NCBI RefSeq assembly: GCF_008831085.1
Contig: NZ_WBJY01000002.1
Coordinates: 310,001 to 374,000 of the forward strand
Direction: 5' to 3'
Length of the DNA: 64,000 bases
Source of the DNA: Pseudoclavibacter endophyticus
Lineage (GTDB): Bacteria > Actinomycetota > Actinomycetes > Actinomycetales > Microbacteriaceae
The translations under genes were made by a program, and so were the position numbers. The notes under the pieces are model-generated. The model ran no database searches. It was not told where the DNA came from and saw nothing but the letters and a program-made list of their open reading frames with translations. Positions 35,244 to 43,635 of the stretch are shown here, in pieces; positions within the stretch are counted from its first letter, which is position 1; each line of letters starts with the position of its first letter.

Positions 35244-35843
35244 GTGACGCAGCGTACGCGGCCGCTCACGCTCATCCTGTTAGCCATCGTCGCCGGGGTG
35301 CTCGCGTGGATCGTGGAGGTTTGGCTCGTGTCGACGGGCTTCCCCATGCTCGTGCCGCCCGTCACGCTGCCGGTCACGCTCGTGATCGTGGCACTCGCGC
35401 TGCTCGCGCTCGCATGGCCGATCCGCACGTATACGCGCGCGTTGCGGCGGCAGCGCGACGCGATTCGGGATGCTCGGAGCCGACGGCCGGACGCCGACCC
35501 GGATGCGGCGGGCGACGATTCCGAGAGCACTGCCGACCGCCGGCGCGATGCGACGCCGCCGAAGCGGGTCGACCCGGTGCTGGCAGTGCGCGTGCTCGCG
35601 TTCGCGAAGGCGTCGAGCATGGCCGCCTCCGTCATCGGCGGGGCCATGGTGGCCGCCACGGTGTACGTCGTCACGCGCCCCGTGATCGCGGAATCGCTGC
35701 TGCCCCTCGCGATCGCGGGGCTCGTCGGGGCCGCCGTGCTGCTCGTGGCGGGCCTGCTCGCCGAGTCGTGGTGCGCGCTGCCGCCGGAGGACGGCGCGAA
35801 CGCGCGAGCGACCGCCCCGCCGCGACCGGCGCTCGGCGGCTAG
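35244..35843 (+). CDS. DUF3180 family membrane protein
   Basis: 199 residues from GTG. Four hydrophobic helices in two pairs (about 8-50 and 120-180), with a charged Arg/Asp-rich loop in between (about 62-105). This is the DUF3180 layout of actinobacteria, and the position directly after folK is the family's standard place. Function unknown. Confidence 0.88.
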   Translation: MTQRTRPLTLILLAIVAGVLAWIVEVWLVSTGFPMLVPPVTLPVTLVIVALALLALAWPIRTYTRALRRQRDAIRDARSRRPDADPDAAGDDSESTADRRRDATPPKRVDPVLAVRVLAFAKASSMAASVIGGAMVAATVYVVTRPVIAESLLPLAIAGLVGAAVLLVAGLLAESWCALPPEDGANARATAPPRPALGG

Positions 35844-35913
35844 CTGCATCCCCTCCCGTGTCGACGGCAGCGGGTACCGTAGTCGCGACGTGCACGTTAA
35901 TCGAGGGGATCTC

Positions 35914-36399
35914 ATGCCAGCGTTCGATCATCCGGGCGCCGAGTGGCGGCGCGTGTCACCGAAGTACGTGATCCTCGAGCTGTTGGGCGACCTCATCTTC
36001 ACGGTCATCTTCGCGGCGGTTGCGGTGTTCCTCGCCGTGTTCATCGAAGCGCCTGTCATCGCCTGGGTCTGGCCGGCGGCCCTCTCGGTCGGGTTCGTCG
36101 TCTCGGGGATCTTCGCCGCGCGCCGAGCGAAGGCGATCGGCTATCAGCTCCGCGACGACGACCTGCTGTTCCGCAAGGGCCTGCTCTTCTCACGGCTCGT
36201 CGCCGTGCCCTACGGCCGCATGCAGCTCGTCGATGTGCAGCGCGGTCCCATCGCGCGCGCCCTCGGGCTCGCCAGCCTCAAGATGGTCACGGCCGCGGCG
36301 GTCACGGGCGTGCAGATTCCCGGCCTGCCGGCCGATGAGGCCGAGCGCCTGCGAGACCACCTCATCGCCGTCGCCGAGACGCGGCGGGCGGGTCTGTGA
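35914..36399 (+). CDS. PH domain-containing membrane protein (YdbS-like)
   Basis: 161 residues from the ATG at 35914 (GAGGGG 10 bp upstream; a GTG at 35890 is also open). Two membrane helices (about 24-66) are followed by a bacterial PH domain, bPH2 (about 75-150: IGYQLRDDDLLFRKGLLFSRLVAVPYGRMQLVDVQRGP). This is the small partner of the next, larger PH protein. In B. subtilis the YdbS/YdbT pair affects resistance to cell-envelope-active bacteriocins, but a role here is not known. Overlap GTGA with the next gene. Confidence 0.88.
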   Translation: MPAFDHPGAEWRRVSPKYVILELLGDLIFTVIFAAVAVFLAVFIEAPVIAWVWPAALSVGFVVSGIFAARRAKAIGYQLRDDDLLFRKGLLFSRLVAVPYGRMQLVDVQRGPIARALGLASLKMVTAAAVTGVQIPGLPADEAERLRDHLIAVAETRRAGL

Positions 36400-38567
36400 C
36401 GGGGCCGATGCACGACGACGGGGCGCCGCGCGGCGACGCGCCCGGCGGGGCCGCCGATACCACCGAGTTCTCCAAGGCGCCGATCACCCCCGACACCTCC
36501 GATGAGGAGGCCCGGCGCTGGCATCGCCTGCATCCGCTCACCCCGATCCTGCGTGGCGGCTGGTTCGTCATCGCCGTCTTCGGCTGGCTCATCTCGCAGC
36601 AGTGGAACCGCATCGTCAGTCTGGTGCTGCCCGACGAGTACACGTACGAAGACCCGACCTCGACCTTCCTGAACGAGCCTGGTCGGCTCATGCTCGTGCT
36701 GGTCGGCACGATCGTCATCGGGCTCGTCATCATCGGCCTCTCGTACCTGTCGTGGCGCGCGCACCGCTATCGGATTACCGACGAGCTGTTCGAGGCGCGC
36801 GAGGGCATCATCACCAAGAAGCACCGTCAGGCCCGCCTCGATCGCGTGCAGAGCATCGACATCAACCGACCCTTCTACGCCCGCATCTTCGGCGCCGCGG
36901 CGGTCGTCATCGACACCGCGAGCTCCGATGGCAACATCAGCCTGAAGTTCGTGCGCTCGGCCCATGCCGAGCCGCTGCGCGAGGCGATCCTGCGGCGCGC
37001 GTCCGGCGCGAAGCGCCGGTCGGTTCCGCAACCGTCGTCCGCCGGGGCCCCCTCATCACCCGGCGACCCCGCGGGCACCGGCGCGGCGGGCTCGCCGTGG
37101 CCCGGTGCCACTGTTCCCGGGCAAGACTGGGGCGGCGCGTCTGACGCAGGCGAGGGGGCGGCCCCTGGCCAGCGCCCAGGCACGGGAGCGGTCGGAGGCG
37201 ACTCCGGCGAGGGGCGGCTCGCCGCCCTCATCCGTGCGCGGGTCGATGAGATCACTGACTTCCAACGCGAGACCCGCGATGCGGCGCCGCAGTCGATCGT
37301 CAAGATCCCGGTGGGGCGACTCTTCGGGGCTGCCGCGATCGACCTCGCGATCGTCGCGATCGGCTTCGGGATCGTCGGGGCGGTGATGCTGGCCATCATG
37401 CTGATCATCGCGATCGTCAATCCGGAGGGAACGCTCGAGGTGGGAGTGGCGGTGGGCATCACGCTCGTGACCATCGTCGTCCCGTTCGTGGCCGTGGCAT
37501 TCGCCGTCATGGCGGGCCGGCTGATGTCGAACTTCAACTATTCGATCGTCGGCACGACCGACGGTGTGCGGGTTGCGAAGGGGTTCCCGTCCACCACGAG
37601 CGAGACGGTGCCGCCCGGGCGCATCCACGCCATCGAAGTGCGGCAGCCGATGACGTGGCGGCCCTTCGGGTGGTGGGAGATCCGCATCACCCGCGCCGGT
37701 CAGGCCGTCGACGCGAGCAGCGGCAGCACGAACGCGCAGAAGAAAGCCGTGCTGCTTCCCGTCGGCACGATCGACGATGTGCGCCGTGTGCTCGACCTCA
37801 TCTCGCCGCTGCAGTCCGGCCCCCGGCGGGCGCAGGTCATCGAGCAGGGCCTGACCGGCATGCCCGGCGATGAGTTCGTCCCCGGGCCACCGCGGAGCCG
37901 CTGGCTGCATCCGATCTCGTTCCGGCGCATCGGCTACGTGCTCGACCACGAGACCTTCTACATCCGCCGCGGGCGGATCGGCCGCAAACTCACGATCACG
38001 CCCGGCGAGCGCATGCAGTCGATCGCAGCGATTCAGGGGCCGGTGCTGCGCCTGTTCGGGCTCGCCAATGTGCAGGCCCAAACCGTGGCGGGCGTCGTGA
38101 ACACGATGCTGCCGACGATGGATGCGCGAGACGCCGTCGCGCTGTTCGATCGTCTCCGGGTCACAGCGGTGTCCGCGGCGCGGAAGGACTCGTCGCACCG
38201 ATGGCGGGAGGCGTCGGCTCACGCGGCCGTCGCAACGGCCCGCATCCGGGCGGAGCAAGCTCGCGCGCGCGGTGATGAGCCGGCGCGCCACGACGTGGCG
38301 GTGTTGCAGGCCCTCGCGGACTTCGAGGCGAGCGACGGCGGGCCGGTGCCGCAGGCACAGCCGCCGCAGGGTTACCCGCAGCAGGCCCAGCAGCCGCAGG
38401 GCTATCTGCCGCCCCAGCCCCAGCAGGGTTACCCGCAGCAGCCCCAGCAGCCGCAGGGCTACCCGCAGCAGCCCCAGCCGCAGCAGCCCCTCCCTCCGCA
38501 ACGCGAGAACGGTGACTGGCAATACCCGCCGCACCCGCGAAATCCACACGAAGGGCCGCGCGAATGA
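36396..38567 (+). CDS. Large multi-PH-domain membrane protein (YdbT-like)
   Basis: 723 residues from GTG. It contains two or three bacterial PH modules (ARLDRVQSIDINRPFYARIFGAA near 150; SETVPPGRIHAIEVRQPMTWRPFG near 415; PGERMQSIAAIQGPVLRLFGLANV near 540), each after a pair of membrane helices. A Gly/Pro/Ala linker (about 215-265) is followed by a C-terminal Gln/Pro/Tyr-rich tail (about 650-705) with repeated PQQPQGY units. Works presumably as a complex with the preceding small PH protein. The tail is compositionally unusual and likely disordered. Confidence 0.88.
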   Translation: MTGPMHDDGAPRGDAPGGAADTTEFSKAPITPDTSDEEARRWHRLHPLTPILRGGWFVIAVFGWLISQQWNRIVSLVLPDEYTYEDPTSTFLNEPGRLMLVLVGTIVIGLVIIGLSYLSWRAHRYRITDELFEAREGIITKKHRQARLDRVQSIDINRPFYARIFGAAAVVIDTASSDGNISLKFVRSAHAEPLREAILRRASGAKRRSVPQPSSAGAPSSPGDPAGTGAAGSPWPGATVPGQDWGGASDAGEGAAPGQRPGTGAVGGDSGEGRLAALIRARVDEITDFQRETRDAAPQSIVKIPVGRLFGAAAIDLAIVAIGFGIVGAVMLAIMLIIAIVNPEGTLEVGVAVGITLVTIVVPFVAVAFAVMAGRLMSNFNYSIVGTTDGVRVAKGFPSTTSETVPPGRIHAIEVRQPMTWRPFGWWEIRITRAGQAVDASSGSTNAQKKAVLLPVGTIDDVRRVLDLISPLQSGPRRAQVIEQGLTGMPGDEFVPGPPRSRWLHPISFRRIGYVLDHETFYIRRGRIGRKLTITPGERMQSIAAIQGPVLRLFGLANVQAQTVAGVVNTMLPTMDARDAVALFDRLRVTAVSAARKDSSHRWREASAHAAVATARIRAEQARARGDEPARHDVAVLQALADFEASDGGPVPQAQPPQGYPQQAQQPQGYLPPQPQQGYPQQPQQPQGYPQQPQPQQPLPPQRENGDWQYPPHPRNPHEGPRE

Positions 38568-39277
38568 CCCGTGACGGCCGCCTCGGCGTCGGCGTGATCG
38601 GCGGCGGCAGGCTGGGCCCGGTTCTCGCGGCAGGTCTCGCGGGAGCGGGCCACGCCATCGTGGGGCTCGAAGCCGAGACCGACCGTGACCGCGACCGCGT
38701 GACCGCGCTCATCCGCGGCGCGCCCGTGCTCGACCGCGCGACGGTGATCGAGCGCAGCGAGCTCGTGATCGTCGACGTTGACAACCCGGCGACTGAGCTC
38801 GGGCCCCTCCTCGAACGCGTGACGGCAGAGCGGTCTTGGGTGCAGGGTCAGCTCGTGCTGCACACGGCGCCGCAGTTCGGCACGGCGCCGCTCGGGCCCG
38901 CCCTCGACGCGGGCGTCATTCCGCTTGCGGTGCACCCGGCCATCGCCGTGACGGGTACGTCGCTCGATCTCGCGCGCCTGCGCGAGGCGTGGTGCGCCGT
39001 CACCGCGCCCCGCCCAGTCCTGCCCATCGCACAGGCACTCGTGGTCGAGCTCGGAGCCGAGCCGGTCGTCATCGCTGAAGAGCACCGGGCGACCTACGCC
39101 GAGGCCATCGCGACGGCCACCGAGTTCACGAACTCGATCGTCCAGCAGGCGGTTTCGCTCTTGACCGAGATCGGCGTCGACCAGCCGGGGTTCGTGCTCT
39201 CGAGCCTCGTGCGCTCCGCCGCCGACAACGCGCTCGCCGACAGCACCCCGCCGACTCTCGAGGTGCCCGAGGCCTGA
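38564..39277 (+). CDS. Rossmann-fold oxidoreductase, DUF2520 family
   Basis: 237 residues with an ATGA overlap to the PH gene. GVGVIGGGRLGPVLAAGLAGAGH is the nucleotide-binding loop and the C-terminal half is helical, as in pyrroline-5-carboxylate-reductase-like DUF2520 proteins. In many actinobacteria this gene stands immediately before panC (pantoate-beta-alanine ligase); here no panC follows. Cofactor NAD(P) is expected; substrate unknown. Confidence 0.87.
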   Translation: MTRDGRLGVGVIGGGRLGPVLAAGLAGAGHAIVGLEAETDRDRDRVTALIRGAPVLDRATVIERSELVIVDVDNPATELGPLLERVTAERSWVQGQLVLHTAPQFGTAPLGPALDAGVIPLAVHPAIAVTGTSLDLARLREAWCAVTAPRPVLPIAQALVVELGAEPVVIAEEHRATYAEAIATATEFTNSIVQQAVSLLTEIGVDQPGFVLSSLVRSAADNALADSTPPTLEVPEA

Positions 39278-39349
39278 TGCCCTCCGAACGACGCTTTCGA
39301 TTCCGTCGTCTCGAAGGTGCGAACGGCGCGCCCGCTCTGGCCAACGTTG

Positions 39350-39396
39350 TATGGGTTTCGGTCGTTTCGGGGGCCGGATAACGACCGAAACCCATA
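39350..39396. terminator. Long perfect hairpin between the fol operon and the pyruvate oxidase gene
   Basis: TATGGGTTTCGGTCGTT (39350-39366) and its exact complement (39380-39396) flank a 13-nt loop. It lies between convergent genes, so a two-way terminator is the simple reading. There is no GC-rich base or T-run, which is unusual here, and the arms look more like a mobile-element or REP-type palindrome. Confidence 0.55.
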
Positions 39397-39467
39397 TATG
39401 GCTGAGGGAGACACGCCCCAGGGATCGAGCGACAGGTCCGCAAGACCGGAGCCGCCCGGGCCGGCCC

Positions 39468-41264
39468 TTACCGGTGCTCCATCTCGATGCGCACGTACGT
39501 GTCGAGCAGGTCGCGGGCGCGCGCGCCCGCGGCGCCCTCTTCACCGAGCGCGCCCCGGATCGCATCGAGCTTCTCGTCCACGTGCGGGAACGGCGGCAGG
39601 AGCGGGACGTCACGGTCGGTGATGGCCTCGACGACGACCGGCCGGTCGGACGCGAACGCCTCGTCGAGCGCCGACGGAATGCGCGAGGGGTCGTCGATGC
39701 GAATCCCGCGCAAGCCGAGCAGCTCGGCGTACCCCGCGAAGTCGAACGCCGGGAGTTGTTGCGACACCTCAAAGCGGGGCTGCGCCTCGAACTCGCGTTG
39801 CTCCCAACTCACCTCGGCGAGGTCACGGTTGTGCAGCACGACCACCACGAAACGCGGGTCGGGCCACGACGGCCACCTCGAGGCCACAGTGACCAGCTCG
39901 TTGTTCCCGAGCATCTGCATCGCCCCGTCGCCGGCGAGCACGACGACGGGCCGGTCCGGCGCGACCTCTTTCGCGCCGATCCCGTACGGAACGCCGCACC
40001 CCATGCTCGCGAGGGTGCTGGACAGGTGCGCCTCGACGGTCGTCGCCATGCGCACCTGCCGCGCGTAGTGATACACGCAGCTTCCGACATCGATCGCCAG
40101 CTGCGCATCCGGGGGAATGCGGTCGGCGAGCTCGCGCACGACGAGCTCCGGATTCAGCGGCGAGGCCTCAACGGCCGCGCGCAAGCGCGAGATCTCGTGC
40201 CAATTGGCCACGTGCGTCTCGACGTCCCGACGCCACTGCGAACCGGGCCGTGCATGCAGTCGCCCGCGAAGCGCCTCGAGCGCAGCCGCTGCGTCGCTGA
40301 CGATGCCCACCTCGATGGGGTAGCGATTGCCGAGCATCGACGGGTCGATATCGATCTGGACGGCGCGCGCTTGTCCCGGGGCGGGGTAGAACTCGGTCCA
40401 CGGGTCGTTCGAGCCGACGATGATGAGCGTGTCGCAGTCTTGCAGCACGCGCGCCGCAGCGGTCGTGCCGAGATGCCCCATGGTGCCGGCGACGAGCGAA
40501 TGCGATTCGTCGACGTACGGCTTGCCCAGCAGGCTCATCGTGACACCGGCTCCGAGGTGCTCGGCGAGCTCGATGAGTTCGCGCTGCGCATCGCGCATTC
40601 CACGGCCCGCGAGAATCGCGACGCGGTCGCCCGCCTCGATGATCTCGCTGGCGGCCTCGATGTCGCGCTCGCGCGGAAGCGTGCGACCTCTCGACCAGCC
40701 CGGTGCCGTCACGATCTGCCCGTGCTCCTGGCCGATCTCGGGTGCCTGCGCCTGCTGCAGATCATGCGGCACGATCACGACGGCCGGCTGCAGGTACGTG
40801 AGGGCCGAGCGGAACGCGCGGTCAAGCACCATCGGCACTGCGTCGGGCGACGCGACGGTCTGGATGTACGGCGACGCGACGTCGTGGAAGAGGGTTTGCA
40901 GGTCGATCTCTTGCTGGTAGTCCGAGCCGAGCACGCTCGTGTGCTGCTGGGCGACGAGTGCGACGACCGCTGCGCTGTCGAGCTTGGCGTCGTAGAGCCC
41001 GTTGAGCAGATGCACGGCGCCGGGCCCCTGGGTCGACGTGACGACTCCGACCTGGCGGCCGTATTTCGCCTCGGCGACAGCCATGAAGGCCGCCGCCTCC
41101 TCGTGCTTCGCCTGGATGAACGCCGGCGCGGCCTGGCTGCGCCGAAGGGCCAGGAGAAACGGGTTGTTGCCGTCGCCCGGGTACCCGTACACGCGGTCGA
41201 CACCCCAGTCGTGGAGGCGCTCGACCATGAGGTCGGCGACCGTTTTCGTGTCCGCGGTGGCCAT
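39468..41264 (-). CDS. Thiamine-diphosphate pyruvate oxidase / pyruvate:quinone dehydrogenase (PoxB-like)
   Basis: 598 residues. Decarboxylates pyruvate, with FAD and ThDP, to acetate or acetyl phosphate depending on subtype. The N-terminal PYR domain has the catalytic Glu in KHEEAAAFM and GYPGDGNNPF; the middle FAD-binding domain has RVAILAGRGM and IIVGSNDPWTEFYPA; the C-terminal PP domain has the ThDP motif GDGAMQMLGNNELVTV through VLHNRD. Resembles PoxB, a stress-phase enzyme of the membrane edge, but no clear membrane-binding tail is seen. First of a minus-strand series up to 50.5 kb; convergent with DUF2520. Confidence 0.9.
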   Translation of the reverse strand: MATADTKTVADLMVERLHDWGVDRVYGYPGDGNNPFLLALRRSQAAPAFIQAKHEEAAAFMAVAEAKYGRQVGVVTSTQGPGAVHLLNGLYDAKLDSAAVVALVAQQHTSVLGSDYQQEIDLQTLFHDVASPYIQTVASPDAVPMVLDRAFRSALTYLQPAVVIVPHDLQQAQAPEIGQEHGQIVTAPGWSRGRTLPRERDIEAASEIIEAGDRVAILAGRGMRDAQRELIELAEHLGAGVTMSLLGKPYVDESHSLVAGTMGHLGTTAAARVLQDCDTLIIVGSNDPWTEFYPAPGQARAVQIDIDPSMLGNRYPIEVGIVSDAAAALEALRGRLHARPGSQWRRDVETHVANWHEISRLRAAVEASPLNPELVVRELADRIPPDAQLAIDVGSCVYHYARQVRMATTVEAHLSSTLASMGCGVPYGIGAKEVAPDRPVVVLAGDGAMQMLGNNELVTVASRWPSWPDPRFVVVVLHNRDLAEVSWEQREFEAQPRFEVSQQLPAFDFAGYAELLGLRGIRIDDPSRIPSALDEAFASDRPVVVEAITDRDVPLLPPFPHVDEKLDAIRGALGEEGAAGARARDLLDTYVRIEMEHR

Positions 41265-41331
41265 GGCGTCTCCTCTTCTTTCCTGTCGATCCCTTTCGGT
41301 CGGTGCTTTTTCTCAACCGGCAGGGGCGTGG

Positions 41332-42234
41332 CTACGGCGTCGGCATGCCACCGTTCACATTGAGCGTCTCGCCGATCACGTAGCTCGACTCCGGCGAGGT
41401 GAGGAACACGTAGGCCGGCGCGAGCTCGGTGGGTTGGCCGGCACGGCCGAGAGGCGTGCTCTTGCCGAACTCGGGCAGCTCCTCCTTCGGCTGGCCATCT
41501 GACACCTGCAGGGGCGTCCAGATCGGTCCCGGCGCGACGGCGTTGACACGGATTCCCTTCGGCGCGAGCTGCTGCCCGAGGCCCTTCGTGAAGTTGTTGA
41601 TCGCTGCCTTGGTGGCCGCGTAGTCGAGCAGCGTCGGCGGCGGCATGTACGCCACGACCGAGGCCGAGTTGACGATCGTGGCCCCCGCGGGCAGGTGCTT
41701 GAGTGCGGCCCTCGTGACGCGGGAGATCGCGTGGATGTTGGTCTCGAACGTCGACGTCCACTGCTCGTCGGTGAGATCGGCAAAGTCAGTGACCGCGATC
41801 TGCCGGCCCGCATTGTTGACGAGTGCATCGAGCCCGCCGAGGGCCTCGACGGCGCGTTCGACGACGACGGTGCAGAAGTCGGGCTCGGAGAGATCTCCTG
41901 GAAGCAGGACCGCCCGTCGCCCGGATGCCTCGATCACACGCTTGACCTCTTGCGCGTCGTCCTCTTCGACGGGCAGATACGAGAGCGCCACATCGGCCCC
42001 CTCGCGCGCGAACGCGATCGCGACCGCCGCGCCGATCCCGGAATCGGCGCCCGTGATGAGGGCCTTGCGGCCTTCGAGCCGACCGGTGCCCCGGTACGAG
42101 TGTTCACCGCGATCGGTTTTGGGCTCGAGATCGCGGTCGAGCCCCGGTTCGGGCTGGTGCTGCTCGGGTGGCGAGATCGAAGGAAAGCGGGTCACCGGAT
42201 TCTGGAACGTCAGCTGGTCGTTGTGCTCGGTCAT
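41332..42234 (-). CDS. Short-chain dehydrogenase/reductase, general-stress type (YhdF/YhxD-like)
   Basis: 300 residues from the ATG at 42234, preceded by CAGGAGAAG. An N-terminal extension of about 45 residues (QNPVTRFPSISPPEQHQPEPG) is typical of the GSP39-like SDR group. Rossmann loop ITGADSGIGAAVA; NNAG; catalytic Ser in VNSASVVAY and Tyr-Lys in YAATKAAI; C-terminal GETLNVNGGMPTP. NAD(P)-dependent oxidoreductase of unknown substrate, induced by salt or ethanol stress in relatives. Downstream of the Zn-dehydrogenase gene. Confidence 0.92.
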   Translation of the reverse strand: MTEHNDQLTFQNPVTRFPSISPPEQHQPEPGLDRDLEPKTDRGEHSYRGTGRLEGRKALITGADSGIGAAVAIAFAREGADVALSYLPVEEDDAQEVKRVIEASGRRAVLLPGDLSEPDFCTVVVERAVEALGGLDALVNNAGRQIAVTDFADLTDEQWTSTFETNIHAISRVTRAALKHLPAGATIVNSASVVAYMPPPTLLDYAATKAAINNFTKGLGQQLAPKGIRVNAVAPGPIWTPLQVSDGQPKEELPEFGKSTPLGRAGQPTELAPAYVFLTSPESSYVIGETLNVNGGMPTP

Positions 42235-42361
42235 CGTCTTCTCCTGTCGTGTTCGCGTTGGTCGAGTGCGCGTCGAATCGGATTCGGTGGTTGGCGGTGG
42301 ATGCACCGATCAGTCGCGTGGCGCCGATCGGGTCGGTCGAGCGCTCGCGCCGGCCGAGGGG

Positions 42362-43621
42362 TCACTCTGTCTGAGGTGGCCGCGCGTTGGCGTCGACCGC
42401 GAGCTCGGCGTCGGCCTGCGACGCCTCGTCGGCGGTCGCCGACGTCGCGCGCGGGTCGAGCACGACTTTGATGCAGCCGTCCGTCTTCTCCTGGAACATC
42501 TTGTAGGCCTCGGGCGCGGCGTCGAGCGGCAGCCGATGCGTGACGAAGTCGTCGATCCCAAGCGGGTCGCTCGCGTCTTCCACGAGGGGGAGCAGATCAT
42601 CGATCCACTGCTTCACATTGCACTGGCCGAGGCGGATGCGCGGTTGCTTGTCGAAGAGCGTCAGCATCGGCATGGGGCTCGCCTGCCCCCCGTACACGCC
42701 GCTCAGCGAGAGCGCCCCCCCGCGGCGAACCAAGTCGATCGCCGAGTGCAGCGCCGCGAGCCGGTCGACGCCGCCGGTTTCGAAGAGCTTGCGGCCGACC
42801 GCGTCGGGCAGCATGCTCGCCATCTGGTGCGCCATCTTCGCGACGGGCGAGCCATGGGCCTCCATGCCGACCGCGTCGACCACGGCATCCGGCCCCCGCC
42901 CTCCGGTGGCGTCACGGATCGCGGCCTGGCTCTCGTCGCTCACGTCGAACACCGTGACCCCGTGACGGGCCGCCATCTCGCGGCGCTCCGGTACGGGATC
43001 GATGGCGTAGACCGTCGCCCCGAGGTGCACCCCGATGCGTGCAGCGAATTGACCGATGGGGCCGAGACCGAAGACGGCGAGCGAGTCGCCCGCACTGACC
43101 TCGGCGTACTGCACGGCCTGCCATGCGGTCGGCAGGACGTCGCTGAGGAACAGGTACCGGTGATCCGGCAGCTCGTCGCCGACCTTGATCGGCCCGAAAT
43201 CGGCATGCGGTACGCGGAGATACTCGGCCTGCCCACCGGGCACCGAGCCGTACAGACGCGAGTAGCCGAAGAGGGCCGCACCGGAGCCGTACTTGGTCAC
43301 CTGCGTCGTCTCGCACTGCGTGAACAGTCCGCGGTCGCACATCCAGCAACGCCCGCACGAGATCGTGAACGGCACGACGACGCGGTCACCGGCCGTGAGC
43401 CCTGTTTCGGGCCCTGCCTCGACGATGGTCCCCATGGGCTCGTGGCCGATGACATCACCCGCGTCCATGAACGGGGCGAGCACCTCGTACAGGTGCAGGT
43501 CGGAGCCGCAGATGGCGGTCGAGCTCACCTCGATGATCGCGTCGTTGGGGCGTTCGAGCACGGGGTCCGGCACCGTCTCGACCCGAACGTCTCGCTTGCC
43601 CTGCCAGGTCAGCGCTTTCAT
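42362..43621 (-). CDS. Zinc-dependent alcohol dehydrogenase (glutathione-independent formaldehyde dehydrogenase-like)
   Basis: 419 residues. Medium-chain dehydrogenase with catalytic zinc ligands in STAICGSDLHLYE and GHEPMGTI, and a structural zinc cluster CGRCWMCDRGLFTQC. NAD-binding loop AVFGLGPIGQFAA. The length and the layout (long 250-330 segment with GVDRLAALHSAIDLVRRGGALSLSGVYGG) match the group that includes glutathione-independent formaldehyde dehydrogenases; the substrate is not certain. A charged C-terminal tail follows the fold. Located between the SDR and the epimerase fusion. Confidence 0.9.
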   Translation of the reverse strand: MKALTWQGKRDVRVETVPDPVLERPNDAIIEVSSTAICGSDLHLYEVLAPFMDAGDVIGHEPMGTIVEAGPETGLTAGDRVVVPFTISCGRCWMCDRGLFTQCETTQVTKYGSGAALFGYSRLYGSVPGGQAEYLRVPHADFGPIKVGDELPDHRYLFLSDVLPTAWQAVQYAEVSAGDSLAVFGLGPIGQFAARIGVHLGATVYAIDPVPERREMAARHGVTVFDVSDESQAAIRDATGGRGPDAVVDAVGMEAHGSPVAKMAHQMASMLPDAVGRKLFETGGVDRLAALHSAIDLVRRGGALSLSGVYGGQASPMPMLTLFDKQPRIRLGQCNVKQWIDDLLPLVEDASDPLGIDDFVTHRLPLDAAPEAYKMFQEKTDGCIKVVLDPRATSATADEASQADAELAVDANARPPQTE

Positions 43622-43635
43622 GTCGACTCCTTTCG

